From NCBI GenBank assembly GCA_023935145.1, contig CM043703.1, forward strand, positions 24,129,727 through 24,193,726: DNA of 64,000 nucleotides, given 5' to 3'. The notes beneath the pieces are model-generated. The model was not told the origin of the DNA. It did no database searches and was given only the letters and a program-made list of their open reading frames with translations. Each line of letters starts with the position of its first letter. The first letter of the stretch is position 1. The position numbers were made by a program, and so were the translations under genes. The DNA comes from Bretschneidera sinensis (Eukaryota; Streptophyta; Magnoliopsida; Brassicales; Akaniaceae). This document shows positions 55,819 to 64,000 of the stretch, in pieces.

Positions 55819-57090
55819 TTGGAGGACGCTCTCAATGATTTCATGAAAACGACTAGCCAATCTATGAGTGAAGTGATGAGTGCAACAATAGAAAACACCC
55901 AAGCGATTGCCACACTAGAGAGTCAAATTGATCAAATCGCAAGTTATGTGGGTGAAGGAGAGGAAGGAACGTTCCCCAGTCAAACTGAGCCTAACCCAAA
56001 GGAACAGTTTGCGGTGGGAAATTCTTCAACTCCAATGCATTGGCAGGAACAAGTGCAATCAACTGTCCCATACTTGTCTGGGAGACAAGTGGACAATCAA
56101 GTGGAAGAGAACCCTGCTATGCACCAAGGGCAAGAGAGTGGAAACAATGAGAAGAGAGATGCTGAGCCATCTACAGCCACTCGTATTATTAAGGATCTCT
56201 CTAGGTCGTTTTTACCTAAAGTGCCTTACCTTGAGAGACTACAAGTGCCCAAGAAAGAAGGAAAGTCTGAGGACATTATGGAGGCATGCTTTGCTCAGTT
56301 TGAAGAGGATTTGGATTTAGATAAGTTACTTGAGCAAGCAAATACTATCGTGGAGTCTGCTCCTCGGGAAAGTAGTAGGACAGAGGAGACTATGGATGAA
56401 TCCCGTATTGAGGATCCCTTGGAGGCATGCTTTGCTCACTTTGGAGAGGACTTGGGCTTAGATAAGTTACTCGATGAAGTAAATGTCATTTTGGAGTCTG
56501 ATCCTCAAGAAAGCAATGAGACGGAGGAGACTGCCGCACCTGAAACCCCCAAGAAGGAACTTAAGCCTTTACCAGATAATCTTAAGTATAAGTTCCTAGG
56601 TTCAGTCGATAGTTTGCCTGTGATTATACCTTCAGATCTGGGTGATGCTCTAGAGGAGAAATTATTGGATGTCTTAAGAGAGCATAAGGAAGCTATAGGC
56701 TGGACCATTGAGGACATCAAGGGGATCAGCCCCTCGGTGGTGACATACAAGATACATTTGGAGGAGGATGTTGAGCCATCGAGGGAGCCACAAAGAAGGC
56801 TCAACCTTGCTATGCAAGAGGTTGTGAGGGTGGAAGATATTAAGCTGTTAGAGGCAGGGATCATTTATCCCATCTTTGATAGCAAGTGGGTGAGCCTGAT
56901 TAAAGTCGTGCCCAAACGTGCTGAATTGACGGTAGTAAATAAAGACGATGAGTTGGTTCTAACTCGAGTGCAGTCAAGATGGAGAAAGTGTCTAGACTAC
57001 CGTAAATTGAATGCTGCCACTAGGCCTGATCATTTTCCATTCCCATTTATTGATCAGATGGTGGAGTGTTTAGTTGGGCATGTTTACTAA
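55819..57090 (+). CDS. Ath-3 gag C-terminus fused to RT start
   Basis: A 423-codon open frame. It begins in the post-knuckle gag region (MEDALNDFMKTTSQSMSEVM, TQAIATLESQIDQIA). An acidic 47-residue tandem repeat follows at residues about 151-237 (EACFAQFEEDLDLDKLLEQA and EACFAHFGEDLGLDKLLDEV; starts 56269 and 56410). The typical protease-to-RT linker comes next (LPVIIPSDLGDALEEKLLDV, AIGWTIEDIKGISPSVVTYK) and the first RT motifs (CLDYRKLNAATRPDHFPFPF). The protease domain between is missing. The frame ends after QMVECLVGHVY, before the RT active site, because a deletion joins RT to the 3' tract. No enzyme can be made. In frame -3 from the upstream ORF, separated by one stop. Confidence 0.82.
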   Translation: MEDALNDFMKTTSQSMSEVMSATIENTQAIATLESQIDQIASYVGEGEEGTFPSQTEPNPKEQFAVGNSSTPMHWQEQVQSTVPYLSGRQVDNQVEENPAMHQGQESGNNEKRDAEPSTATRIIKDLSRSFLPKVPYLERLQVPKKEGKSEDIMEACFAQFEEDLDLDKLLEQANTIVESAPRESSRTEETMDESRIEDPLEACFAHFGEDLGLDKLLDEVNVILESDPQESNETEETAAPETPKKELKPLPDNLKYKFLGSVDSLPVIIPSDLGDALEEKLLDVLREHKEAIGWTIEDIKGISPSVVTYKIHLEEDVEPSREPQRRLNLAMQEVVRVEDIKLLEAGIIYPIFDSKWVSLIKVVPKRAELTVVNKDDELVLTRVQSRWRKCLDYRKLNAATRPDHFPFPFIDQMVECLVGHVY

Positions 57091-58364
57091 TGTTGGGTAT
57101 GGCTGAAGACGTTAAACTTAGCGCTCATGGGAGGCACCCCACAGCTTATCTTTTCTTTTGTTTATTTATTATTTCGCATTTTTATGATTAATGTTTGTTT
57201 CCAGTATTTTTTGTTTTCCAGTTTTTATTTTTCAGGGACAAAGCGTACTTCAGTTCAAGTTTGGGGGTATGCTATGAGCCATACCAGTCCAGATAGTTTT
57301 CCATATCTCAGGTCAGCTCTTTCCATATTAGTCACACATTGGGGTCAATGTGTAATTTAAGTTTGGGGGTATGGGAGACACATCACACACTTTGTCCTAA
57401 TTTGTTGTCTTTTCGTCATAGAGATAAATGCATGCTCATGTTATCATGAAATTTTAGTTAATCTAAACATTTTCTGTGATGTTATGTCATTGGTGAGCTT
57501 AACATTTTGAACACATGATCTGGTGATAAATTTTTAAAATTTAGTTACTTACTTTAGGCATTTTGAGAATTCACATGTTTGATCTAATCTAACACGAGCA
57601 CATTAGCACAAATTATGTGAGGTATGACATGTGATTTTAATGTGTATTTTTCCTTATCTTAACTGAAACTGGACGACTTGTTGGATGAACTCTTGGGCAT
57701 AGAAAAATATAAAAAAAAAAAATTTATCAATAAACTTTTTCGCTGAGTAACTGGACCTCTTGCCTCAGTAAGCAGTGAGTGTTCACGTCAAAAGGTGGAA
57801 TTTTGCTTGGTAATATTAAGGTCGGTTTAATTTCGTAGCCTTTTTTACTCGAGTTAGTAAGTCCTTAGGGGTATCTTTACACCTAATGCCCTAAAACCAC
57901 CTGGTTTGGGAGTCATTGACTTAACACTCGCGACATGGGTTAATTAGAAAGCTTAAGGGAACTAAACATAGCCGTGCCTTATTAAAATAAATAAATAAAT
58001 AAATAAATACTATGCCTTTGTTGTTCATTTTTGATGGGAAATTCAGTGAATCTTGAGACATGGAGACCTTACACATTAGAGTTACTTGGAAGCTTCATTT
58101 TTATATGCTAATTCACCTTACACTGATTCAAGCTTGTGATGCCTTATCCTGCCTTTTGTAAGTAATTAGATTTTAACATTTCTATTCATTGCGAAGATAG
58201 GTTTACCTTTTTAAGCTTGCTTATGAATGAATATCATGGTGATGTGTGCTCCTTAAATTTTTGGATACCATGAGTGATGACTTTATCTTTATGTTCTTGG
58301 TTTTTCATTGAGTCTTTTATTTTGTTTTGCTAAGGGACTAGCAAATTGTAAGTTTGGGGGTATT
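57091..58364 (+). other. Ath-3 3' noncoding tract and polypurine tract
   Basis: No gene. The conserved block GAAGACGTTAAACTTAGCGC with GGGAGGCACCCCACAGC lies at 57114-57146. A pyrimidine-rich run ends TTTTTCAG|GGACAA at 57235. Three copies of AAGTTTGGGGGTAT lie at 57257, 57359 and 58350; the last abuts the LTR and is the terminal polypurine tract. Small ORFs here are chance. Confidence 0.75.
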
Positions 58365-59683
58365 TGATAAGTGCCAAATATTGCATATTTTGGCCCTTTA
58401 ATTTACATTTGTTAGCTTAGGAATTTGTTACTTTGAGTTGTTTTCGTTGTTTTTCAGGTTTACAAGCACTGGGAAAGGAGTTTCACTAAAATTGCCAAAA
58501 TCGCCTTACAGATCAGTCATTTTTGTGGATTTTACTGTATTGATTCCGGAAGAACCAGGAGATGAGCCATATATGCTTGGAAAGATCCGGAAGTCTATTT
58601 TCTGAGGGATTTTACGGCTTGCAAAAATGATTTTTCTAGAGAAAGTTATGGCCATTTTAGTAAACAAGGGTCAAGTTGAAGATGTCTAGTGCGCTCGATC
58701 GCACCAGACTTGTGATCGATCGCAAATGCGCACTCGCACATCGCACATTGGTTAAAAATGCTCTGTAGTGCGCCAATGTGCGCTCGAGCGCACCAGAGTG
58801 CGATCGATCGCAGTCGGATAGTATCCCACATCGATTTTGAAACCCATTGTGCTCCGGGACTCCCCCTATATAAACACCATCTGACTTCATCATTCAGTGT
58901 ACAATTCCTGAGCCACTTTGGTGTTTACCGGTGGACGTCCGTCAGCATTCTGGTGGATCCCGAAGGCATTGCTACCACGAGGGGAAGCGCCGCCCATCAG
59001 CGAGTGGAATTTCTCCCATGTAAAGTTGTTTATTTATTTCTTTATATTCAGTTGTTTTAGTTTAAATGTTTAGCACTTGTTATTATAGTTTTATAGTTAT
59101 GAGTGGCTAGACTCCTCAGCTAAGGTTGAAGATGAAGCCCCGCCGTTGTTTGGCGTAGTAGTTCAGATTTGCTTGTACAAATCTGACAATTTTTAGTATA
59201 AATGTTCTGTCAATTATTTGAGTTAATCTTATAATTGATTGAGTTTAAATTGTCTGTTGGATTTTCTTTGTGTTTCATCTGATGGATACATTGAATGCTT
59301 TTTGATTAAATTGGATTCTCTTTGTGATTTGTTAAGAGCGGATACGTCGGGTGTTTTTGGTTTAGTTGGGATATTCTTTGTTTTTTGTCTTATAGTTGGA
59401 TTCATTGAATGTTTTGATAGGCTATATTTTTAGAACATGTATGCTTAACTTCGGTGGGGTGGATTCGGAAACCTTAGTGTTATTAGATTTTAAATCAATT
59501 TAATTTAGTTTTAATTTGTTTTGCAAATTATCATTCAAAATTCGGAACTAGGTTAAGATAGAATTAATTTAGATTAAAAATTATATTTTCACAACGCAAT
59601 TCCCTGTGGATTCGACCTCGCACTTGCACAACGCTATACTGCAAACGACTCGTGCGCTTGCGAGTAAATTAAAACTCACAACA
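58365..59683 (+). repeat. Ath-3 3' LTR
   Basis: TGATAAGTGCCAAATATTG ... AAACTCACAACA followed by the GGAAT duplicate. It pairs with 53905-55242. Confidence 0.94.
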
Positions 59684-61082
59684 GGAATCCTCTAGGGGAT
59701 GAAGTCCAGTATAAAGGTAGGCTGGTGGTGAATGGGTTCACACAAAGAGAAGGCATAGATTTCATCGAAATATTCTCACTAGTTGTGAAATACAAGATGA
59801 TACGGATAGTATTGGCAATGGTGGTCCAATTTGATTGGGAGATCGAGCAAATGGATGTGAAGACAGTATGCTTGCATGGAGAGCTTGATGAGACCACTAC
59901 ATGAGGCAACCCGAAGGCTATAAAGAAGGAAGGCAGGGAGAGTTGGTGTGCCAATTGAAGAAATCTCTCTATGGCCTGAAACAATCACCTCGGCAATGGA
60001 ATAAGATGTTCAATTCCTTTGTAACTAGCTTGGGTTTCATGAGGAGCTACTATGATTCATGCTTGTACTACAAAGGGCACAAGGTGGAGGAAGTGGTGAT
60101 CATCCTCATTTATGTTTATGATATGCTACTAGTTGGGAGCAACATGGAGAGGATAGAAAAATTGAAGTCTCAACTCAATGAGGAGTTTGAGATGAAGGAT
60201 CTTGGCCATGTATAGAAGATCATTGGGATGAGCATTATCCGGGAAAAAGAGAGAAAGAGATTGAAGATTTCTTAGACTTCCTACATAGAGAAGATAATAT
60301 CTAAGTTCTCTATAGAAGATAACAAACTAGTGAAGATTCCCCTTGCTGGTCATTTCAAGTTCTCCAGCGATCAATGTTCGAGATCAGAGGCAGAGAAGAA
60401 GGAAATGGAGAAAGTCCCTTACTCTAGTTCGGTTGGATCAGTTATGTTCACTATGGTAAGCACTAGACCCGACATTGCTCATGCAATTAGTATTCTCAGC
60501 GGATTTATGAGTAATCCTGGAAATGAGCATTGACTTGGGATGAAGTGGTTGCTGAGGTACTTGAAGGGAAGCTCAAATGTGGGGCTGGTTTATGAGAAGA
60601 GGGGTAAGTCCATCTGTCTTGAGGGTTATGCTGATTCAGACTATGGAGCAGATCAAGTTAGAAGAAGATCGATTACCTCCTACTTCTTCAACTTAAACGG
60701 ATGTTGTGTAAGTTGGAAGGCTCAGTTGCAGTCGGTGGTAGCACTCTCAACAACCGAGGCTAAGTATATAATGGCTACGGAAGCTATAAAGGAGGTTATA
60801 TGGTGCAAAGGGTTGTTGGAAGAGTTAAAGGTCTTGAAAGAGTAGATGGTGGTGTATTCGGATAGCTGAAGTGTGTTGCACTTGTGTAAGAATCTGATGT
60901 TCCATGAGAGGACAAAGCACATGGATGTTCGGTATCATTTCATTCAAGAAAATGTTACGGAAGGATGCACTCATGTGGACAAGGTAGCCATAGAAGAAAA
61001 TCCTACAGATTTAGGCACCAAAGTTCTACCACTAAGTAAGTTCAATCATTGCCCTGGACTTCTTAGGATTGGAGTTGGTTGA
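59684..61082 (+). pseudogene. Cop-5 reverse transcriptase and RNase H
   Basis: Continues the frame cut at 53904 (PLGDEVQYKGRLVVNGFTQR). RT motifs follow: IEQMDVKTVCLHGELDETT, a frame change near 59902, KKSLYGLKQSPRQWNKMFNS, then IYVYDMLLVGSNMERIEKL where the first catalytic Asp of YVDD is Tyr. Stops at about 60213, 60271 and 60531. Then KVPYSSSVGSVMFTMVSTRP and the RNase H: LEGYADSDYGADQVRRRSI, LSTTEAKYIMATEAIKEVIW, and the C-terminus to the stop at 61082. This passage shows what Cop-3 and Cop-4 have deleted. Confidence 0.85.
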
Positions 61083-61163
61083 TATGGTGACTCAAGTTGA
61101 GTTTGGATCCTAAGTTCTTTGCACAATGGATTCGAGTTTAATCGCTTAGACAAAGGTAAAGAT

Positions 61164-62026
61164 TGTTGGTATTTATCCAAGGATTAAACTGGTTGAAGGG
61201 TTCAGCATGTTTAGCATCAGGTCATGGGTGGGCGTCGCGGCCCACAGAAAGTCTAGAAGTTGAGGAAGGAGCTGTGCACCATGGCCCAAGGTGTGCGCAC
61301 CACGGCACAGCCACCCTAAGCCGTGGCACCCAGCATGACAAAAAAGCCTCCCCCTTCCAGGCCGCGACATGCCCTGTTTTAAGCCGCGGCTTGAAGCACA
61401 CCTGATGCATTCTTATCAGCCTTTTGGAAAGGTGCGTGGAACTTCATCAAAATGCACAGGATCACTCAGGATTCTTGAAGGGCTATGACTGATTGGTCCT
61501 CAAGATCTAAGGGTGGAGATTGACTTCAAAGATTGGCTCAAGAAGTGGTGCACTATATAAAAGGTCACCTAGCTACAATCTCAACACAAGTGTGAGACAA
61601 GTTGTAAACACAAGATCATCATACAAGAGAATTCAAGAGCAAGTGTGAGAGTGCGAAGACACAAAAACATAGGAGAGGCACTAGAATAGATCTCAAAGAG
61701 AGGCTGGTTGTTTAGAGAGAAAGTAGTATAGATTAGGGAGAAGGGATTTGTAATAGTTCCTAGTCACTTTCTGTTTTCTCTTCTTTCGTTCTTCAAGACC
61801 TTGAGATTCTTGATGAGGTGTTGCTGTATCTGTAAAGAACTCATTGATTTAGTGCAGAGAGTTCAGAGGAACTCACAGGGACGTAGGCTATTGCAGAACA
61901 TCGATAACAATTGTTGTGTTCTTTTTTTTCTTTGATTTCTGTTTTTGTTTCTGATCATTACAAGTCACTCTAGACTTGGGTGTTTGGAAGATCACCACCT
62001 TGGCAGCTTGAGGTGATTTCCCAACA
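61164..62026 (+). repeat. Cop-5 3' LTR
   Basis: TGTTGGTATTTATCC ... GATTTCCCAACA, 863 bp, preceded by the purine tract ACAAAGGTAAAGAT. It has the TATA box TATATAAAA near 61554. Confidence 0.9.
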
Positions 62027-62647
62027 AAACATAATTAGGGCTTCAACCAAGCCCTTACTAAAAGTTAGTTACACATAATAAAATAAAGGAAATAAGAAAC
62101 CCTAGAGAGCTCTATTGAAGAGTTGTCAATTCTTCTTTGAAATCCCCCCTAGCCTTCGGCCTCCCAACCTAAAACTAAAACTATAAGGAAGCTCCCCTCT
62201 CTGTGTTTTATAGGCCTATCTATAAGGCTTTGGAACATCTAGAAACTCTAAAACTCGGAAAACAAAACCCTACAATTATTTCCAAAATAGGAACTGTCGT
62301 TTTACTGTTTACTGTCGTACATGTGCACTTGATCTTATATTGGTGTGCTCGAGCACAGGTGCACTCAAGCCTTCTCATTGCGCGCGAGTGCAGGTGCGCT
62401 CGATCCTAGCATGGGCACTTGAGCGTTGTTGCGCTTGATCATAGTACTTGGTGCGCTCGATCGCACTAGGCATATACAAGCTTTTCCAGCTTTTGTTCTT
62501 TGAGTTCCAAAATGCTTTTTTTTTCCTCCAAGAACCTACAAAAACATAGAAAACACAAAAAGAAGTAAAATAGAATAAAATACGCAGACTGAGAGCTTAA
62601 CAAATGTAAATTAAAGGGTTTAAATATGAATATTTAAGCACTTATCA
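62027..62647 (-). repeat. Ath-2 5' LTR, segment right of Cop-5
   Basis: Continues the LTR broken at 50176 (AACATAATTAGGGCTTCAAC onward) to GCACTTATCA. GCGCGAGTGCAGGTGCGCTC and GCGCTCGATCGCAC motifs at about 62340-62467. Confidence 0.87.
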
Positions 62648-63147
62648 GCAACCACATGGAGTGATGATGAAGAGGAAGAAACTTCGGACAATGAAGTTGG
62701 ATATGAGGAGATTGCTAACCTATGCTTAATGGCAATCGACGATGAGAATGAGTTATTAACTTCTTCCCCTTTTAATAATAAATTGTTAGTAGTAGTGAAG
62801 AGTTAATTGAAGTTATAAATGAGATTCATGAGGAATTGAAGAAATTCGATTCTAGGAATATCATCCTAAAAAAAGAAGTCTCATCTCTTTCCAAAGAGAT
62901 GGAGGGCTTAAAGGAAGAAAAAGAAAAACTATCTTTCATGCTTTATAATACTTCACAAGATTTTCTAAAAAATGAAAATGATATTTTAAAGAAGAAAATA
63001 ATAGATTTGAATAGTACTATATCTAGACTTATGCTTGGAAAAGAAAAGCTAGATGAAGTGTTATCTAGCCAAAGGTTAAATGGAGGAAAATCTATCTTGG
63101 GTTATTCTATATTGGGAAAGCAAAAGTCAAAAGAAATTTGTTCATGA
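62648..63147 (+). pseudogene. Sir-1 gag, second part with coiled coil
   Basis: Resumes the gag cut at 43988: ATTWSDDEEEETSDNEVGYE then EIANLCLMAIDDENELL, a conserved SIRE-type gag passage, with a break near 62800. The segment 62836-63147 is a Lys/Glu/Leu-rich helix (LKKEVSSLSKEMEGLKEEKE, ILKKKIIDLNSTISRL) with heptad-like spacing, very likely a coiled coil for gag assembly. It ends in LGKQKSKEICS and overlaps by 10 bases the next frame. The frameshift at this overlap could be damage or, less likely, programmed. Confidence 0.75.
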
Positions 63148-63999
63148 AAACAAAATGTTTGAATGAAGCCTCCACCTCCAAGACCTCTAACAAGATTAAA
63201 AGTACTTATTCAATATATGCTAGTAGGTCTAAGAATGCAAATTTAAATTCTAATGCATACACTAGAATTAAGCCTCCTAGAAATACTCATGCTTATAGGT
63301 ATGCTAATGTTAGAAATAATCATTCAAAAAATACATATCCTAGGAGTAACCATCATGTGAATCCTAGAGATAATATGTATACTCATAACTTGCACACTAC
63401 ACATGAACATCTTAGGAATTATCATCATGTGTATTCTAGAAATAATATGTATGCTCACACCATAAGTGCACATCCTAGGAGCTACCATCATACATTTCCT
63501 AGTAATAACATGCATGTTCATAACTTTAATCATAGAAACATGTATCCTAGGAATGCTTATCCAAAGAACTATAGACATGCACAATTAAGAAATCCTAGAA
63601 ATTTCAATAACTATTATCCTAGGATTATGAATCATCAACATGTCTATAATTATAGAGCACCTTATAATGTTAAGAAGGTATGTGTCCCTAAAAGAACCAT
63701 ATTTTCTAGAACTAACCCCAAAGGACCTAAGAAATTTTGGGTACCTAAGAGTGCAATTGTGTATCCTTGTGTAATATAGATATGTCTCCACACCAAGGAA
63801 AAATGTAACTATTGGTACCTTGATAGTGGATGCTCAAAGCATATGGCTGGTGATCAAAATATGTTCAAAGAGCTAACTCTAAAGGGTGGCGGACATGTCA
63901 CTATTGGAGATAACACAAAGATAAAGATCATTGGGCATGGAAAAGTTAGTAACGATTTCTTAACAATTGATAATGTATTATATGTGCAAAGCCTTAAGC
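63138..63999 (+). pseudogene. Sir-1 gag-pol linker and protease start
   Basis: The frame 63138-63779 (213 codons) is Asn/His/Tyr/Arg-rich and low in complexity, with recurring phrases such as NNMYAH, NYHHVYSRNN and YPRN. It ends with GPKKFWVPKSAI, the usual lead-in to the protease in this lineage. After a stop at 63777-63779 the protease follows in the same frame (WYLDSGCSKHMAGDQNMF near 63812, then GHVTIGDNTKIKIIGHGKV) to the window edge. The His/Asn-rich part looks expanded. The remaining integrase, RT and RNase H lie outside. Confidence 0.75.
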
Positions 64000-64000
64000 C

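Larger units (their letters stand above)
53905..59683 (+). mobile_element. Ath-3: compact non-autonomous Athila derivative
   Basis: Perfect target duplication GGAAT (53900-53904 and 59684-59688). LTRs of 1,338 and 1,319 bp differ by roughly twenty substitutions plus small indels by eye. The internal region is only 3.1 kb: tRNA-Asp primer site, part of gag, a shortened gag-RT frame and the 3' noncoding tract with polypurine tract. Most of RT, all of RNase H and integrase and the env-position ORF are gone. Removing it restores KIKEGNPLGDEV in Cop-5. It is the youngest layer of the nest. Confidence 0.94.
50177..62026 (+). mobile_element. Cop-5: Ty1/copia element of the Cop-3/Cop-4 family, split by Ath-3
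   Basis: LTRs of 863 bp each (50177-51039, 61164-62026), initiator-Met primer site and a near-complete gag-to-RNase H order. Flanks TAAAA and AAACA rejoin the Ath-2 LTR, with a target duplicate of AAAC apparently decayed on the left. Ath-3 interrupts RT at 53905-59683. Unlike Cop-3 and Cop-4 it retains the gag centre and the whole RT-RNase H region, so it shows the ancestral layout. Confidence 0.88.
43989..62647 (-). mobile_element. Ath-2: Athila-type element lacking RT, RNase H and integrase
   Basis: Orientation is -. The left LTR is 43989-45195; the right LTR is 49465-50176 plus 62027-62647, split by Cop-5. The primer site is tRNA-Asp-like. Between them lie gag, protease and then directly the 3' noncoding tract, so most of pol and the env-position ORF are missing. 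Target duplicates ACAAT (43984-43988) and GCAAC (62648-62652) differ by two transitions, and the second one restores Sir-1's reading frame. Internal length about 4.3 kb. Confidence 0.87.
41781..63999 (+). mobile_element. Sir-1: SIRE-like Ty1/copia element, 5' part, interrupted
   Basis: The 5' LTR (41781-42971), primer site and gag lie left of Ath-2; gag resumes at 62648 and protease sequence reaches the window end. The LTR start (TGACCTGTATTTGATTTTAA), a coiled-coil gag extension and the protease motif LDSGCSKHMAGD fit the SIRE/Maximus lineage. Left flank GATAT (41776-41780) would be one target duplicate; its partner lies outside. Confidence 0.8.

Noticed and set aside
63324..63584. Ile/Met/His-rich ORF on -
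   Set aside because: Antisense of the low-complexity Sir-1 linker.

Overview
This is repeat-dense nuclear DNA of a flowering plant, most likely a eudicot. The plant signals are Athila and Tekay/Del-type Ty3/gypsy elements, SIRE-like and other Ty1/copia elements, tRNA-iMet and tRNA-Asp primer sites, TG...CA LTRs with 5-bp target duplications, and pseudo-exons of a plant mitochondrial 2-oxoglutarate dehydrogenase. I see no intact host gene, rRNA, tRNA or CRISPR array. Almost every coding stretch belongs to a retrotransposon and nearly all are broken. The one long uninterrupted frame (1,099 codons, 23841-27140 +) encodes a polyprotein with a gutted reverse transcriptase.

Layout, with names used only here. 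1-6710: 3' half of an Athila element (Ath-1) on +, with its LTR cut short. 6747-10278: a 5'-truncated Tekay/Del chromovirus (Chr-1) on +. 10284-11677: a Tat-like LTR (Tat-1) with a 48-bp tandem array. 11678-13410: rearranged pseudogene pieces of 2-oxoglutarate dehydrogenase E1 on -. 13808-30594: copia Cop-1 on -, TSD ATTAC, split by Cop-2 (14674-21485, +) and Cop-3 (22772-28050, +, TSD ATAGA). 30600-31207: host DNA with one short unrecognised ORF.

From 31208 to the window end lies a deep nest. Chromovirus Chr-2 (-) has copia Cop-4 (31819-37305, -) in its LTR. Its pol is split at 41780 by SIRE-like Sir-1 (+). Sir-1's gag is split by Athila-type Ath-2 (43989-62647, -). One Ath-2 LTR is split by copia Cop-5 (50177-62026, +). 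Cop-5's pol is split by the Athila derivative Ath-3 (53905-59683, +, TSD GGAAT). That is five levels of insertion, and removing each inner element restores the reading frame or LTR of its host.

The elements fit a picture of parasites living off partners elsewhere. Cop-3 and Cop-4 share the same four in-frame deletions. Ath-2 and Ath-3 have each lost most of pol by different deletions but kept LTRs, primer sites and polypurine tracts. No element shows an intact reverse transcriptase together with an intact reading frame. Several unrelated LTR families here carry arrays of short, often CpG-rich palindromes upstream of the TATA box, and the three Athila elements each repeat their polypurine-tract motif three times. 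Boundaries were read by eye from LTR alignments and target duplications; lineage names rest on motif recognition, not on a search.
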